Shown in pieces: positions 45,903 to 54,093 of a DNA stretch of 64,000 nucleotides (positions are counted from its first letter, which is position 1; the number at the start of each line of letters is the position of its first letter). A program made the translations under genes and the position numbers. The notes beneath the pieces were generated by a model. It ran no database searches and was not told where the DNA came from. It was given only the letters and a program-made list of their open reading frames with translations. This DNA is from Lutibacter flavus. Lineage in GTDB: Bacteria; Bacteroidota; Bacteroidia; Flavobacteriales; Flavobacteriaceae. Location: positions 372,001-436,000 of the forward strand of contig NZ_FZNX01000002.1 of assembly GCF_900188355.1 (NCBI RefSeq), given 5' to 3'.

Positions 45903-47252
45903 ATGAAAGTTCTTCTAATTGATACCAATCACCCATTACTTAAAACCGGTTTAGAAAAATTAGGTTGTATTTGTGATGAAGATTATACTTCAACAAAACA
46001 ACAAATAGAAGAAAAAATAAGTAATTATGATGGTATTGTAATTAGAAGTAGATTTAAAATAGATCAACATTTTTTAGAGAAAGCTTCTAATTTAAAATTT
46101 ATTGCTCGGGTTGGAGCAGGACTTGAAAGTATTGATATTGACTTTGCAACTAAAAAAGGTATTCAACTAATTTCGGCCCCAGAAGGAAATAGAAATGCGG
46201 TAGGAGAACATGTCTTGGGAATGATTCTTTCTTTATTTAATAATTTAAAAAAAGCGGATCTAGAAATTAGAAAAGGAAAATGGTTGCGTGAGGCGAATAG
46301 AGGAATTGAATTAGAAGGAAAAACAGTTGGAATTATTGGCTATGGAAATATGGGAAAAGCTTTTGCGAAAAAACTTAAAGGTTTTGATGTAGAGGTAATT
46401 TGTTATGACATTAAAGAAGATGTGGGCGATGAAAACTGTAAGCAGGTTTCGTTAAAAAAATTACAAGAGAAAACAGATGTGCTAAGTTTACATACACCGT
46501 TTAATGAGTTGTCTCATAAAATGGTAAACATGGATTTTATAAATAAATTTAAAAAATCTTTTTACTTAATAAATACGGCAAGAGGTTCTGCAGTTGTAAC
46601 AAATCATTTAGTTGAAGGACTAATAAGTAGAAAAGTTTTAGGAGCTTGTTTAGATGTACTTGAATACGAAAAATTATCATTTGAAAATTTATTTGAAAAT
46701 GATGATCTACCTGAGGCTTTTGATTATTTAATTCACGCTGAAAATGTTTTGTTATCGCCGCATGTTGCGGGTTGGACCGTTGAATCTAAAATAAAATTAG
46801 CACAAACAATAGTAGATAAAGTTGAGGTAATTTTTTATTCAGAAGATAAAAATATTGAAGAGAAGGATATTAAACGAGTAACAGGAATTGGAGGATTGTT
46901 TTTTAAAACAGGGAATCCAGGAAAATTAAAAAAATGGTATAAAACCCATTTAGGATTTAATATAGATGATTGGGGTTGTACGTTTTGGTGGAAAAATAAT
47001 GATGGAAAACCGGCAAGTACACAATGGAGTCCTTTTAAAAGTGATACAACCTATTTTTCACCATCAACAAAAGACTATATGTTTAACTATAGAGTTGATA
47101 ATTTAGTCGCCCTTTTTAAAAAGTTGAAAGAGGAAAAAGTTGTTATTGTAGGAGAAATTGAGGAATTTGATTATGGAAAATTTGGTTGGATTATAGATCC
47201 TGACGGAAATAAAATAGAGTTATGGGAGCCAATAGACTCGGCTTTTTTATAA
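45903..47252 (+). CDS. D-2-hydroxyacid dehydrogenase fused to a VOC (glyoxalase) domain
   Basis: 449 residues. Residues 1-316 are a D-2-hydroxyacid dehydrogenase of the SerA/PdxB superfamily: GIIGYGNMG Rossmann loop (143-151), catalytic Arg227 in NTARGSA, and His287 in SPHVAG; the acidic residue lies in LDVLEYEK. Residues about 325-445 form a VOC domain opening GIGGLFFKTGNPGKLKKWY and closing with IDPDGNKIELWEP. Such a fusion is unusual. The junction is a short charged linker, without a frameshift; both parts have complete-looking secondary-structure patterns. It directly follows panB. Substrate unknown; the dehydrogenase could act on 3-phosphoglycerate or a related acid. Confidence 0.9.
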   Translation: MKVLLIDTNHPLLKTGLEKLGCICDEDYTSTKQQIEEKISNYDGIVIRSRFKIDQHFLEKASNLKFIARVGAGLESIDIDFATKKGIQLISAPEGNRNAVGEHVLGMILSLFNNLKKADLEIRKGKWLREANRGIELEGKTVGIIGYGNMGKAFAKKLKGFDVEVICYDIKEDVGDENCKQVSLKKLQEKTDVLSLHTPFNELSHKMVNMDFINKFKKSFYLINTARGSAVVTNHLVEGLISRKVLGACLDVLEYEKLSFENLFENDDLPEAFDYLIHAENVLLSPHVAGWTVESKIKLAQTIVDKVEVIFYSEDKNIEEKDIKRVTGIGGLFFKTGNPGKLKKWYKTHLGFNIDDWGCTFWWKNNDGKPASTQWSPFKSDTTYFSPSTKDYMFNYRVDNLVALFKKLKEEKVVIVGEIEEFDYGKFGWIIDPDGNKIELWEPIDSAFL

Positions 47253-47271
47253 ATAAGTTAAAAATAAAATA

Positions 47272-47559
47272 ATGGATGTAATTGACGAAAATGGAAATGT
47301 AATTCCAAAAAGCACGGAAGAGAGTAAAAGAGTTTTAGCAGGAATATTAGGAATTTTATTAGGCCCTTTTGGTGTGCATAAATTTGTATTGGGCTATACA
47401 ACACAAGGTGTTATATTATTGGCAAGTACAATTGTTACTTGTGGAATAGGAGCGGCAATAACCAGCATTATTGGTTTAATTGAAGGAATAATATATCTTA
47501 CAAAATCTGATGAAGAGTTTGTTTATATGTACCAAACCAATAAAAAAGAATGGTTTTAA
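47272..47559 (+). CDS. TM2 domain membrane protein
   Basis: 95 residues. TM2 domain from about 22: VLAGILGILLGPFGVHKFVLGYTTQGVI, then a second hydrophobic helix around 52-75 and a short polar tail. Predicted inner-membrane protein of unknown function. Follows the dehydrogenase by 19 nt and is ended by a terminator. Confidence 0.88.
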   Translation: MDVIDENGNVIPKSTEESKRVLAGILGILLGPFGVHKFVLGYTTQGVILLASTIVTCGIGAAITSIIGLIEGIIYLTKSDEEFVYMYQTNKKEWF

Positions 47560-47566
47560 AAAGATA

Positions 47567-47596
47567 AAAAACTCATTTTCTGGTGAATGAGTTTTT
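47567..47596 (+). terminator. Intrinsic terminator after TM2 gene
   Basis: Arms AAAAACTCATT (47567-47577) and AATGAGTTTTT (47586-47596) with T-run, separating panB-TM2 from arsR. Confidence 0.8.
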
Positions 47597-47608
47597 TTAT
47601 TCAATTTA

Positions 47609-47631
47609 TTATCGTAATATTGCAATGATAA
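47609..47631 (+). promoter_or_regulatory. Putative ArsR operator 1
   Basis: TTATC (47609-47613) and GATAA (47627-47631) form an inverted outer pair, 9 nt upstream of the ArsR ATG at 47642. The core ATCGTAATATTGCAATGAT (47611-47629) matches 17 of 19 bases at 47988-48006. TAATATTG inside is one mismatch from a -7 box, so a bound repressor would block polymerase. Confidence 0.65.
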
Positions 47632-47641
47632 AATTTTAATT

Positions 47642-47968
47642 ATGGGAGTTACTAAAAGCAAAATATTTACCGAGCATCAAAACAAATTAGCAAAAATTGC
47701 TAAAGTTTTAGGGCACCCTGCACGTATTGCAATCTTAGAGTATATTTTTAAAGCAAATACTTGTATTTGTAATGATTTGGTTGATGAAATCGGTTTAGCA
47801 CAAGCGACAATTTCTCAACATTTAAAAGAATTAAAGTCAATTAGTCTAATTTCTGGAACTATCGAAGGTAAAAAAGTTTGTTATTGTATAAACAAACAAC
47901 GTTGGGATGAAGTTCAACAAGAATTAGTTAATTTTTTCAAGTCTGATCAAGACGCTTCCTGCTGTTAA
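47642..47968 (+). CDS. ArsR/SmtB family metalloregulator
   Basis: 108 residues, winged helix. The recognition helix contains QATISQHLKELKSISLI, preceded by CIC (Cys41, Cys43) in NTCICNDL, the position of the ELCVCDL arsenite-sensing site. Further cysteines are 80, 82, 107 and 108. ArsR family proteins bind DNA when metal-free and release it on As(III), Sb(III) or other thiophilic metals. Operator copies stand before this gene and the next one. No arsenate reductase, efflux pump or arsC/acr3 gene follows, so the metal target is uncertain. Confidence 0.93.
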   Translation: MGVTKSKIFTEHQNKLAKIAKVLGHPARIAILEYIFKANTCICNDLVDEIGLAQATISQHLKELKSISLISGTIEGKKVCYCINKQRWDEVQQELVNFFKSDQDASCC

Positions 47969-47987
47969 AAAAAATTTGATCTTGATA

Positions 47988-48006
47988 ATCGTAATATTAC
48001 AATAAT
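47988..48006 (+). promoter_or_regulatory. Putative ArsR operator 2
   Basis: ATCGTAATATTACAATAAT, 14 nt upstream of the DUF6428 ATG at 48021, differing from operator 1 at two positions. Indicates joint control by the adjacent ArsR. Confidence 0.65.
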
Positions 48007-48020
48007 AAAAATAGAAAATT

Positions 48021-48521
48021 ATGAAAACAAAAAACTTTTTAGAAACATTAAAAAATAACTTAACAAAGGATCTTTTATTTGAATATAGTCCAGATAAATT
48101 TGTTGGGGCAAATTATCATATTACTGAAATTAAAACACATTCTATTGAATCTATTGATTGTGGAGGGCTTGAAAATTCATGGAGAGAAATAGTTGTACAG
48201 CTATGGGAAAGCCCTTTAGAAGTGGGTAAAAGAACTTTTATGAAGGTTTCAAAAGCAATTGAAATTGTAAATAAAGTGAATGCTATTAAGCCTCTTTTTC
48301 TTGATTCAGAAATTAAAATTGAATACGGGAACAAATCATTTCATACCGCAAATTTAGTTGTGCATAGTATTTCAGAAAATGATAAAAGTGTGATTGTTAA
48401 ATTGCACCCAGATAGCACACAATGTAAGGCTTCAGATCACTGTTGCACACCGGAAAAAAGTGAAAAAAATAAAATTAGTTTAGCACCAATTAATGCTTCA
48501 AAAGAAGTGAAATGCTGCTAA
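48021..48521 (+). CDS. DUF6428-like protein with Cys-rich C-terminus
   Basis: 166 residues. The first 110 residues form a compact mixed fold (EYSPDKFVGANYHITEI, DCGGLENSWREIVVQLWES, VGKRTF), resembling DUF6428 family proteins placed next to ArsR genes in Bacteroidota. The tail is Cys-rich: CKASDHCC (about 139-146) and KCC at the terminus, suited to metal or metalloid binding. It is likely induced by release of the ArsR repressor. Biochemical function unknown; a metallochaperone or sink for arsenite is speculative. The stop overlaps convergent olsF (48518-48521). Confidence 0.85.
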   Translation: MKTKNFLETLKNNLTKDLLFEYSPDKFVGANYHITEIKTHSIESIDCGGLENSWREIVVQLWESPLEVGKRTFMKVSKAIEIVNKVNAIKPLFLDSEIKIEYGNKSFHTANLVVHSISENDKSVIVKLHPDSTQCKASDHCCTPEKSEKNKISLAPINASKEVKCC

Positions 48522-50371
48522 ATAGCCTTATCCAAAGAAGCTGAAGGTGAAGTTGTTGAAATTTCATCTTTAGTTTTGTCATTTTCAAGACTGTTTTCAA
48601 GTTCAGCTTGAAACTCTTCTAAAACTGGTTTAACAGTGCTTTCTGGAATGTCTGCAACCCTTATATACATTAAACCATCAATTGCATTATTAAACTTGGG
48701 ATCAACATTAAATGCTACTAATCTAGCATTTTGTTTCACATACTTTTTAATTAGTACGGGAATTCGAAGTGCTCCTGGTTCTATTTCATCAATAATTTTA
48801 TCAAATTTATTCATATCTGCTTTGGTGGCATCAAAAACAAAATCTTTATCCGCATCTTTCAGTTTAACTTTATACTCTTTTTTAGGGTGAATATATTGAG
48901 CAATATAAGGATCGTAATAATGAGATTTCATAAATTCAATCATTAAAGATTTAGAAAAATTTGAAAACTGATTGCTAATACTTACTCCGCCAATTAAATA
49001 TTTATATTCTGGATGTCGAAGAGTAACATGAACTATACCTTTCCAAAGTAAAAATAATGGCATGGGTTTTTGTTGATACTCACTAATAATAAAAGCACGT
49101 CCCATTTCAATGGAATTTTCCATCATAGAATATAATTCGGGCTCAAATTTAAATAGGGTATGAACATAAAAACCTTCAACTCCATATTTTTTATAAATAT
49201 CCTTTCCCAGTCCCATCCTGTAGGCTCCAACTACTTTATTTGCTTCATTATCCCATAAAAATAAATGGTGGTAATAACCATCAAATCTATCTAGGTCAAT
49301 AGATTCATTTGTTCCTTCACCAACTTCTCTAAAGGTAATTTCACGAAGTCGACCAATTTCAAATTTTAAGTTTGGAATTTTATTGCTTGGAGCAAAAAAC
49401 ACTTCATAATTTTTACTTTGAAGTAATCTGTTATTATTTAATCGTAATGAATCAACCTCTTGAATTATTTTATCCTTATTTTTTTGACTTACAATTTTCT
49501 TAGGAATTTTAGGGATTTTTAAAGAAGGTGCGCTTAATGTTTTGTTTTCCTTTTCAAAAGGATTTGCTAACATGTATGTTTTCCTTCTAATAAAATCGCA
49601 TAAATCTTCAATATTGGTATACTCTTCTTGATCTGAAACAGGAATAGGTTTTCCTATTCTAACTTTAATAATTCTTCCTTTTTGTGATAAGCATTCAGAA
49701 GGTAATTTTGCGGTTCTTAAAGTAGGATTCAGTTTAGATAAAAAATAAAATAACCTACTGTTTTTTGCATGAAAATATATTGGAATTACAGGAACTTTTG
49801 CTTTTTTAATTAGTTTAATTGCACTTTCTTCCCATGGTCTATCAACAATTAGTTTTCCATCTTTAAAAGTTGAAACTTCACCGGCTGGAAAAACACCTAA
49901 AGAACCGCCACCTTTAATATGTGAGAGCGCATTTTTTATACCTGCCAAACTCGATTGGACATCCTTTCTATCTTCAAAAGGATTTACAGGTAAAATAAAA
50001 GGCTTCATTGGTTCAATTCTATGCAGTAAAAAATTGGCAATTATCTTATAATCCGGTCGTTTTTCTATGAGTAGTTTTAATAATAGAATACCATCAATTC
50101 CACCAAGTGGATGGTTGGAAACAGTTATAAATGAACCATCTTTTGGGATCCTTTTCAAATCTTCTTCTGGAATCTCAAACTTAATTTGAAGATCGTCTAA
50201 TAATGCGGAAAAAAACTCTAAATCTTTTAAATGTTTATGCTTATTGTAAATGTTGTTTATTTCAGATATTCTAAGAATTTTCATTAATAACCAACCAAAG
50301 AAGGTGCCAATAAACCCGTACTTATCCAGCTTTATTACTTTCGAAACTTCCTTTGGTGTTACTAAACTCAT
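48518..50371 (-). CDS. olsF: OlsF-type bifunctional ornithine-lipid acyltransferase
   Basis: 617 residues. N-terminal PlsC-like acyltransferase (about 60-265): SNHPLGGIDG near 83-92 with the divergent HPLGGID motif typical of this subfamily, then VFPAGEVS. C-terminal GNAT-like acyltransferase of the OlsB type (about 325-460): YRMGLGKDIY, SIEMGRAFI and LFLLWKGIVHV. Such fusions catalyse N-acylation of ornithine and O-acylation of the lyso-lipid in Serratia and Flavobacterium. Phosphate-free ornithine lipids replace phospholipids under phosphate limitation. The gene is last in a GNAT-aspartate kinase-olsF operon. Confidence 0.85.
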   Translation of the reverse strand: MSLVTPKEVSKVIKLDKYGFIGTFFGWLLMKILRISEINNIYNKHKHLKDLEFFSALLDDLQIKFEIPEEDLKRIPKDGSFITVSNHPLGGIDGILLLKLLIEKRPDYKIIANFLLHRIEPMKPFILPVNPFEDRKDVQSSLAGIKNALSHIKGGGSLGVFPAGEVSTFKDGKLIVDRPWEESAIKLIKKAKVPVIPIYFHAKNSRLFYFLSKLNPTLRTAKLPSECLSQKGRIIKVRIGKPIPVSDQEEYTNIEDLCDFIRRKTYMLANPFEKENKTLSAPSLKIPKIPKKIVSQKNKDKIIQEVDSLRLNNNRLLQSKNYEVFFAPSNKIPNLKFEIGRLREITFREVGEGTNESIDLDRFDGYYHHLFLWDNEANKVVGAYRMGLGKDIYKKYGVEGFYVHTLFKFEPELYSMMENSIEMGRAFIISEYQQKPMPLFLLWKGIVHVTLRHPEYKYLIGGVSISNQFSNFSKSLMIEFMKSHYYDPYIAQYIHPKKEYKVKLKDADKDFVFDATKADMNKFDKIIDEIEPGALRIPVLIKKYVKQNARLVAFNVDPKFNNAIDGLMYIRVADIPESTVKPVLEEFQAELENSLENDKTKDEISTTSPSASLDKAI

Positions 50372-50409
50372 TTAAATTAAATTAAGGCTAATAGCAAAAA
50401 TACACAAAA

Positions 50410-51657
50410 TTATTGCATAACTAGTTGAACAGTTCCTTTTGTAGCTTGTTTTAATAAAACGGTTCCTTTTTTTTCTATTAAATTGATAGCAGTTTGTGTT
50501 GAATGTCTTATTGTAAATAATGAAACATTTTTAGTATAATTCACCTTAAAGTTCAATTTTAATTTACTTAAAAACTGTTCGAAATTGTTGAATTTATCTT
50601 CAATACAAACCGAAAAACTTAAAGCAGAATTTTGAATAACATTCACTTTTAAGTTGTATTCATGTAATATTTTAAAAATATCACTTAAATTACTTTCAAC
50701 CATAAAGGAAAAATCCAATGCTGAAATTGAGACCAATATTTGATGCTGTTTTAATATAAAACAAGGAGTTTCTGGAAATAAATCGCTGCCTTTTCCAACA
50801 GTTGTTCTTTTTAAATTTAAATTATAAAATGAACGTACAAATAATGGAATATTTTTATTTTCGAGTGGTTTTAATGTCTTTGGATGTATTACAGAAGCAC
50901 CATAAAATGCCATTTCAATGGCTTCATCATAAGATATTTGCTCAAGTAAAATGGTGTTTTCAAAATATCTGGGATCTGCATTTAAAACTCCATCAACATC
51001 TTTCCAAATAGTTACACTTTCCGCATCTAAACAATGAGCAAAAATTGCAGCAGAATAATCAGATCCTTCTCTGCCTAAAGTTGTTGTTTGTTGTTTGTTA
51101 TTTGATGACAAAAATCCTTGAGTGATTATTAAATTATTGGTATTGAATGTTTTTATATTCTTGCTGGTTTGTTCCCAATTTACAGTAGCATTTCGAAAAG
51201 AAGCATCTGTTTTAATATATTCACGAACATCGACCCAATTATTAGAAATACCAACTTCGTTTAAATAATAACTCACAATTTTTGTAGAAAGCAATTCTCC
51301 AAATCCAACAATTTGATCATATACAAAGTTATAATCGGATGATTTATTTGATGCTAAAAAACCACTTAATTGTCCAAATAAGTGTTCAACTTCTAGTAAA
51401 ATTGAAGGGTTTTTGTTATCAAACAAATTATCAATTAAATCCAAATGAAAATTTCTAACAAATTCTATGGTAGCTAAAACCTCATCAGATTTATGATAAT
51501 ATGCATTAATAATATTTTCAAAAGCATTGGTCATTTTTCCCATTGCCGAAATTACTATTAGGGTGTTACCATATCCTTCATGTTCTAAAATACGAACAAT
51601 ATTTTTTACACTTTCGGCATCTTTTACAGATGCTCCACCAAATTTAAAAACCTTCAT
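50410..51657 (-). CDS. Aspartate kinase
   Basis: 415 residues. Amino-acid-kinase fold with KFGGASVKDAE at the N-terminus, GREGSDYSAAIFA and VDGVLNADPRY at the aspartate and ATP site. The C-terminal third holds two ACT-like domains (about 300-415) whose conservation is weak (LVSISALDFSFMVES is the first). It phosphorylates aspartate, the first step to lysine, threonine and methionine. Between a GNAT gene (6 nt upstream) and olsF (38 nt downstream), the operon mixes metabolism and lipid synthesis. Confidence 0.93.
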   Translation of the reverse strand: MKVFKFGGASVKDAESVKNIVRILEHEGYGNTLIVISAMGKMTNAFENIINAYYHKSDEVLATIEFVRNFHLDLIDNLFDNKNPSILLEVEHLFGQLSGFLASNKSSDYNFVYDQIVGFGELLSTKIVSYYLNEVGISNNWVDVREYIKTDASFRNATVNWEQTSKNIKTFNTNNLIITQGFLSSNNKQQTTTLGREGSDYSAAIFAHCLDAESVTIWKDVDGVLNADPRYFENTILLEQISYDEAIEMAFYGASVIHPKTLKPLENKNIPLFVRSFYNLNLKRTTVGKGSDLFPETPCFILKQHQILVSISALDFSFMVESNLSDIFKILHEYNLKVNVIQNSALSFSVCIEDKFNNFEQFLSKLKLNFKVNYTKNVSLFTIRHSTQTAINLIEKKGTVLLKQATKGTVQLVMQ

Positions 51658-51663
51658 GAAGTG

Positions 51664-52140
51664 TTACTTTTTTAAATATTTTTTCATAGATAATCTATCT
51701 ATTTGAGCAGTATCCCAATCTCTCAAAACCTTTGCGCCAGTACTTTCATAAAACTTAATGGCTGGTTCATTCCAATCTAACACATTCCATTCAATTCTTT
51801 CAACCCCTTTATTATAGCCATATTCAATTACTTTTTTGTATAAAGCGCTTCCTATTTTAAATCCTCTTTTATTTTCCGTAACAATTAAATCTTCTAAGTG
51901 AATTGTTGGTCCTTTCCACGTAGAATATCTAGGGTAAAATATAGCGATACCAACTATTTCTTCAGCCATTTCGGCAACAAAAATTTTAAATAAAGGAAAT
52001 TTACCAAAACCATCTTTTTCTAAATCATCAACTGTAATAATTACCGCATTTGATTCTTTTTCAAAATGCGCTAGCTCTTTAATTAATTTTAGCACAGATG
52101 GCATATCTTCTTTTTTACCTTCTCTAATTATAAAACTCAT
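51664..52140 (-). CDS. GNAT family N-acetyltransferase (SSAT-like)
   Basis: 158 residues, complete GNAT domain: IHLEDLIVTENKRGFKIGSAL (acetyl-CoA pyrophosphate loop is RGFKIGSAL), WNVLDWNEPAIKFYESTGA. The GPTIHLEDLIV and the DWNxPAI pattern match spermidine/spermine and thialysine N-acetyltransferases. Substrate likely a small amine, by family similarity. Leads the operon with aspartate kinase and olsF; start is 6 nt from the kinase gene. Confidence 0.88.
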   Translation of the reverse strand: MSFIIREGKKEDMPSVLKLIKELAHFEKESNAVIITVDDLEKDGFGKFPLFKIFVAEMAEEIVGIAIFYPRYSTWKGPTIHLEDLIVTENKRGFKIGSALYKKVIEYGYNKGVERIEWNVLDWNEPAIKFYESTGAKVLRDWDTAQIDRLSMKKYLKK

Positions 52141-52262
52141 TTCTAATCTTATTAATTTTGTGTTAGCTAAAATAAATAATCTTTATTCAAACTATATAAC
52201 TATCTAAGGTCTTTTTAGATTTTTTTTTCGACCTTTGTTAAAACAACTAACTAAGTAAAAAT

Positions 52263-53285
52263 ATGAAAGCTAAAAACCTGACATTGGGTGAGTTTATTAT
52301 TGAAAATCAAAAACATTATAAATCTACAACAGGGGAATTTTCACGGTTATTAAGTTCTATTAAATTAGCTGCTAAAATTGTAAACTACAAAGTAAATAAA
52401 GCTGGTTTGGTTGATATTTTAGGCGAAGCTGGAGATACAAATATCCAAGGTGAAGATCAACAGAAATTGGATGTTTATGCTAATGATGTTTTTATGGAAA
52501 CGTTAATAAACAGGGAGATTGTTTGTGGGATTGCAAGTGAAGAGGAAGATGATTTTGTTACAATTAAAGGTAAACAGGGAACAAACGAAAACAAGTATAT
52601 AATTTTAATTGATCCTTTAGATGGTTCTTCAAATATTGATGTAAACGTTTCAGTAGGTACAATTTTTTCAATTTATAAAAGAGTAACTCCAATAGGTACG
52701 CCAGTTCAAAAAATTGATTTTTTACAGCCAGGAAGTCAACAAGTTGCTGCTGGTTATGTTGTTTATGGTACTTCAACTATGTTAGTTTACACTTCTGGGC
52801 ATGGTGTAAGTGGATTTACATTAAATCCAGCAATTGGGTCGTTTTATTTATCGCATCCAAATTTTAAATTTCCAGAGGAAGGACAAATTTATTCTATAAA
52901 TGAAGGAAATTATGTGCATTTTCCACAAGGGGTGAAAGATTATTTAAAATACTGTCAAGAAGAAAAAGACAATAGACCGTATACTTCTAGATATATTGGA
53001 TCGTTAGTTTCAGATTTTCATAGAAACATGATTAAAGGTGGTATTTATATGTACCCAACAAGTGCAATAGGACCAAAGGGGAAATTGCGTTTATTATATG
53101 AATGTAATCCAATGGCTTTTTTAGCCGAACAGGCAAATGGAAAGGCTTCTGATGGATATAGAAGAGTTTTAGATATTAAACCAACTGAATTGCACCAACG
53201 TGTTCCTTTTTTCTGCGGAAGTAAAAATATGGTTACAAAAGCTGAAGAATTTATGGCAAAGTACCCTAAAGATGGTAATTATTAG
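52263..53285 (+). CDS. fbp: Fructose-1,6-bisphosphatase, class I
   Basis: 340 residues. Active-site loop [19 protein letters not shown] with the metal-binding acidic residues, and SEEEDD for the second metal. [15 protein letters not shown] and GGIYMYPT are also present. It hydrolyses fructose 1,6-bisphosphate in gluconeogenesis. The leader has CGACCTTTG, one mismatch from the -7 box. Monocistronic. Confidence 0.97.
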   Translation: MKAKNLTLGEFIIENQKHYKSTTGEFSRLLSSIKLAAKIVNYKVNKAGLVDILGEAGDTNIQGEDQQKLDVYANDVFMETLINREIVCGIASEEEDDFVTIKGKQGTNENKYIILIDPLDGSSNIDVNVSVGTIFSIYKRVTPIGTPVQKIDFLQPGSQQVAAGYVVYGTSTMLVYTSGHGVSGFTLNPAIGSFYLSHPNFKFPEEGQIYSINEGNYVHFPQGVKDYLKYCQEEKDNRPYTSRYIGSLVSDFHRNMIKGGIYMYPTSAIGPKGKLRLLYECNPMAFLAEQANGKASDGYRRVLDIKPTELHQRVPFFCGSKNMVTKAEEFMAKYPKDGNY

Positions 53286-53375
53286 ATTATTTTAAATAAG
53301 AGCAAACAAAAAACAAATAAAGTTTAGCAATACCACTATAAGAACATTCGATTTTTTAGAATGAAAACCGTTCGC

Positions 53376-53383
53376 TACCTTTG
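53376..53383 (+). promoter_or_regulatory. -7 box TACCTTTG ahead of sod
   Basis: An exact TAnnTTTG match, 34 nt before the sod ATG at 53418. Confidence 0.5.
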
Positions 53384-53417
53384 ATTATATTTAATATTAA
53401 TCTAAAAAAAAATAATT

Positions 53418-54026
53418 ATGGCTTTTGAATTACCGAAACTTCCCTACGCTTATGATGCGTTAGAACCACATATTGATGCAAGAACAATGGAAATACACCA
53501 CACAAAGCATCATGCAGGATATACCAACAATGTAAATAATGCAATTGCTGGAACAGATTTAGAAGGAAAATCTATTGAGAATATTTTAACTGGATTGGAT
53601 ATGAATAATACGGCTGTTAGAAATAATGGTGGTGGTTTTTACAATCACTGTTTGTTTTGGGATGTAATGAATCCTGAAGGAAAAGGATATTTATCTGGAG
53701 AATTAAAAGATGCAATTGTTGCTGAATTTGGTTCAGTTGATGCTTTTAAAGACGCTTTTGCTAAAGCTGCAGCAACTCGTTTTGGTTCTGGTTGGGCTTG
53801 GTTATGTGTTCATAAAGGTGGAAAAGTAGAAATTTGTTCTACTGCAAATCAAGACAATCCATTAATGCCTGGAGTTAGTTGTGGAGGTTTTCCAATTTTA
53901 GCTTTAGATGTATGGGAACATGCTTATTACTTGCACTATCAAAACAGAAGACCAGATTATATTAATGCATTTTTTAATGTAATTAACTGGAATCATGTTG
54001 AGAAATTATATGCTGAGAATAAATAG
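53418..54026 (+). CDS. Superoxide dismutase, Mn-type by sequence
   Basis: 202 residues, Fe/Mn SOD family. Metal ligands: the His in [12 protein letters not shown], the His in FYNHCLFW, and DVWEHAYYL (Asp and His). [11 protein letters not shown] and [11 protein letters not shown] resemble Mn-selective forms: the glycine near the second ligand and a Gln in the NQD segment, rather than the Fe-type Gln at the earlier site. Converts superoxide to O2 and H2O2 in the cytoplasm; no signal peptide. Metal use is an inference. Confidence 0.95.
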   Translation: MAFELPKLPYAYDALEPHIDARTMEIHHTKHHAGYTNNVNNAIAGTDLEGKSIENILTGLDMNNTAVRNNGGGFYNHCLFWDVMNPEGKGYLSGELKDAIVAEFGSVDAFKDAFAKAAATRFGSGWAWLCVHKGGKVEICSTANQDNPLMPGVSCGGFPILALDVWEHAYYLHYQNRRPDYINAFFNVINWNHVEKLYAENK

Positions 54027-54048
54027 TATTTTTAATAAATAGGTTATA

Positions 54049-54077
54049 AAAAAACTCGCCAATTTGGCGAGTTTTTT
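54049..54077. terminator. Bidirectional intrinsic terminator (sod / GH5)
   Basis: AAAAAACTCGCC with GGCGAGTTTTTT (54049-54077), T-runs on both strands, between sod and the convergent GH gene. Confidence 0.88.
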
Positions 54078-54093
54078 GTTTTTAGTATTTTTC

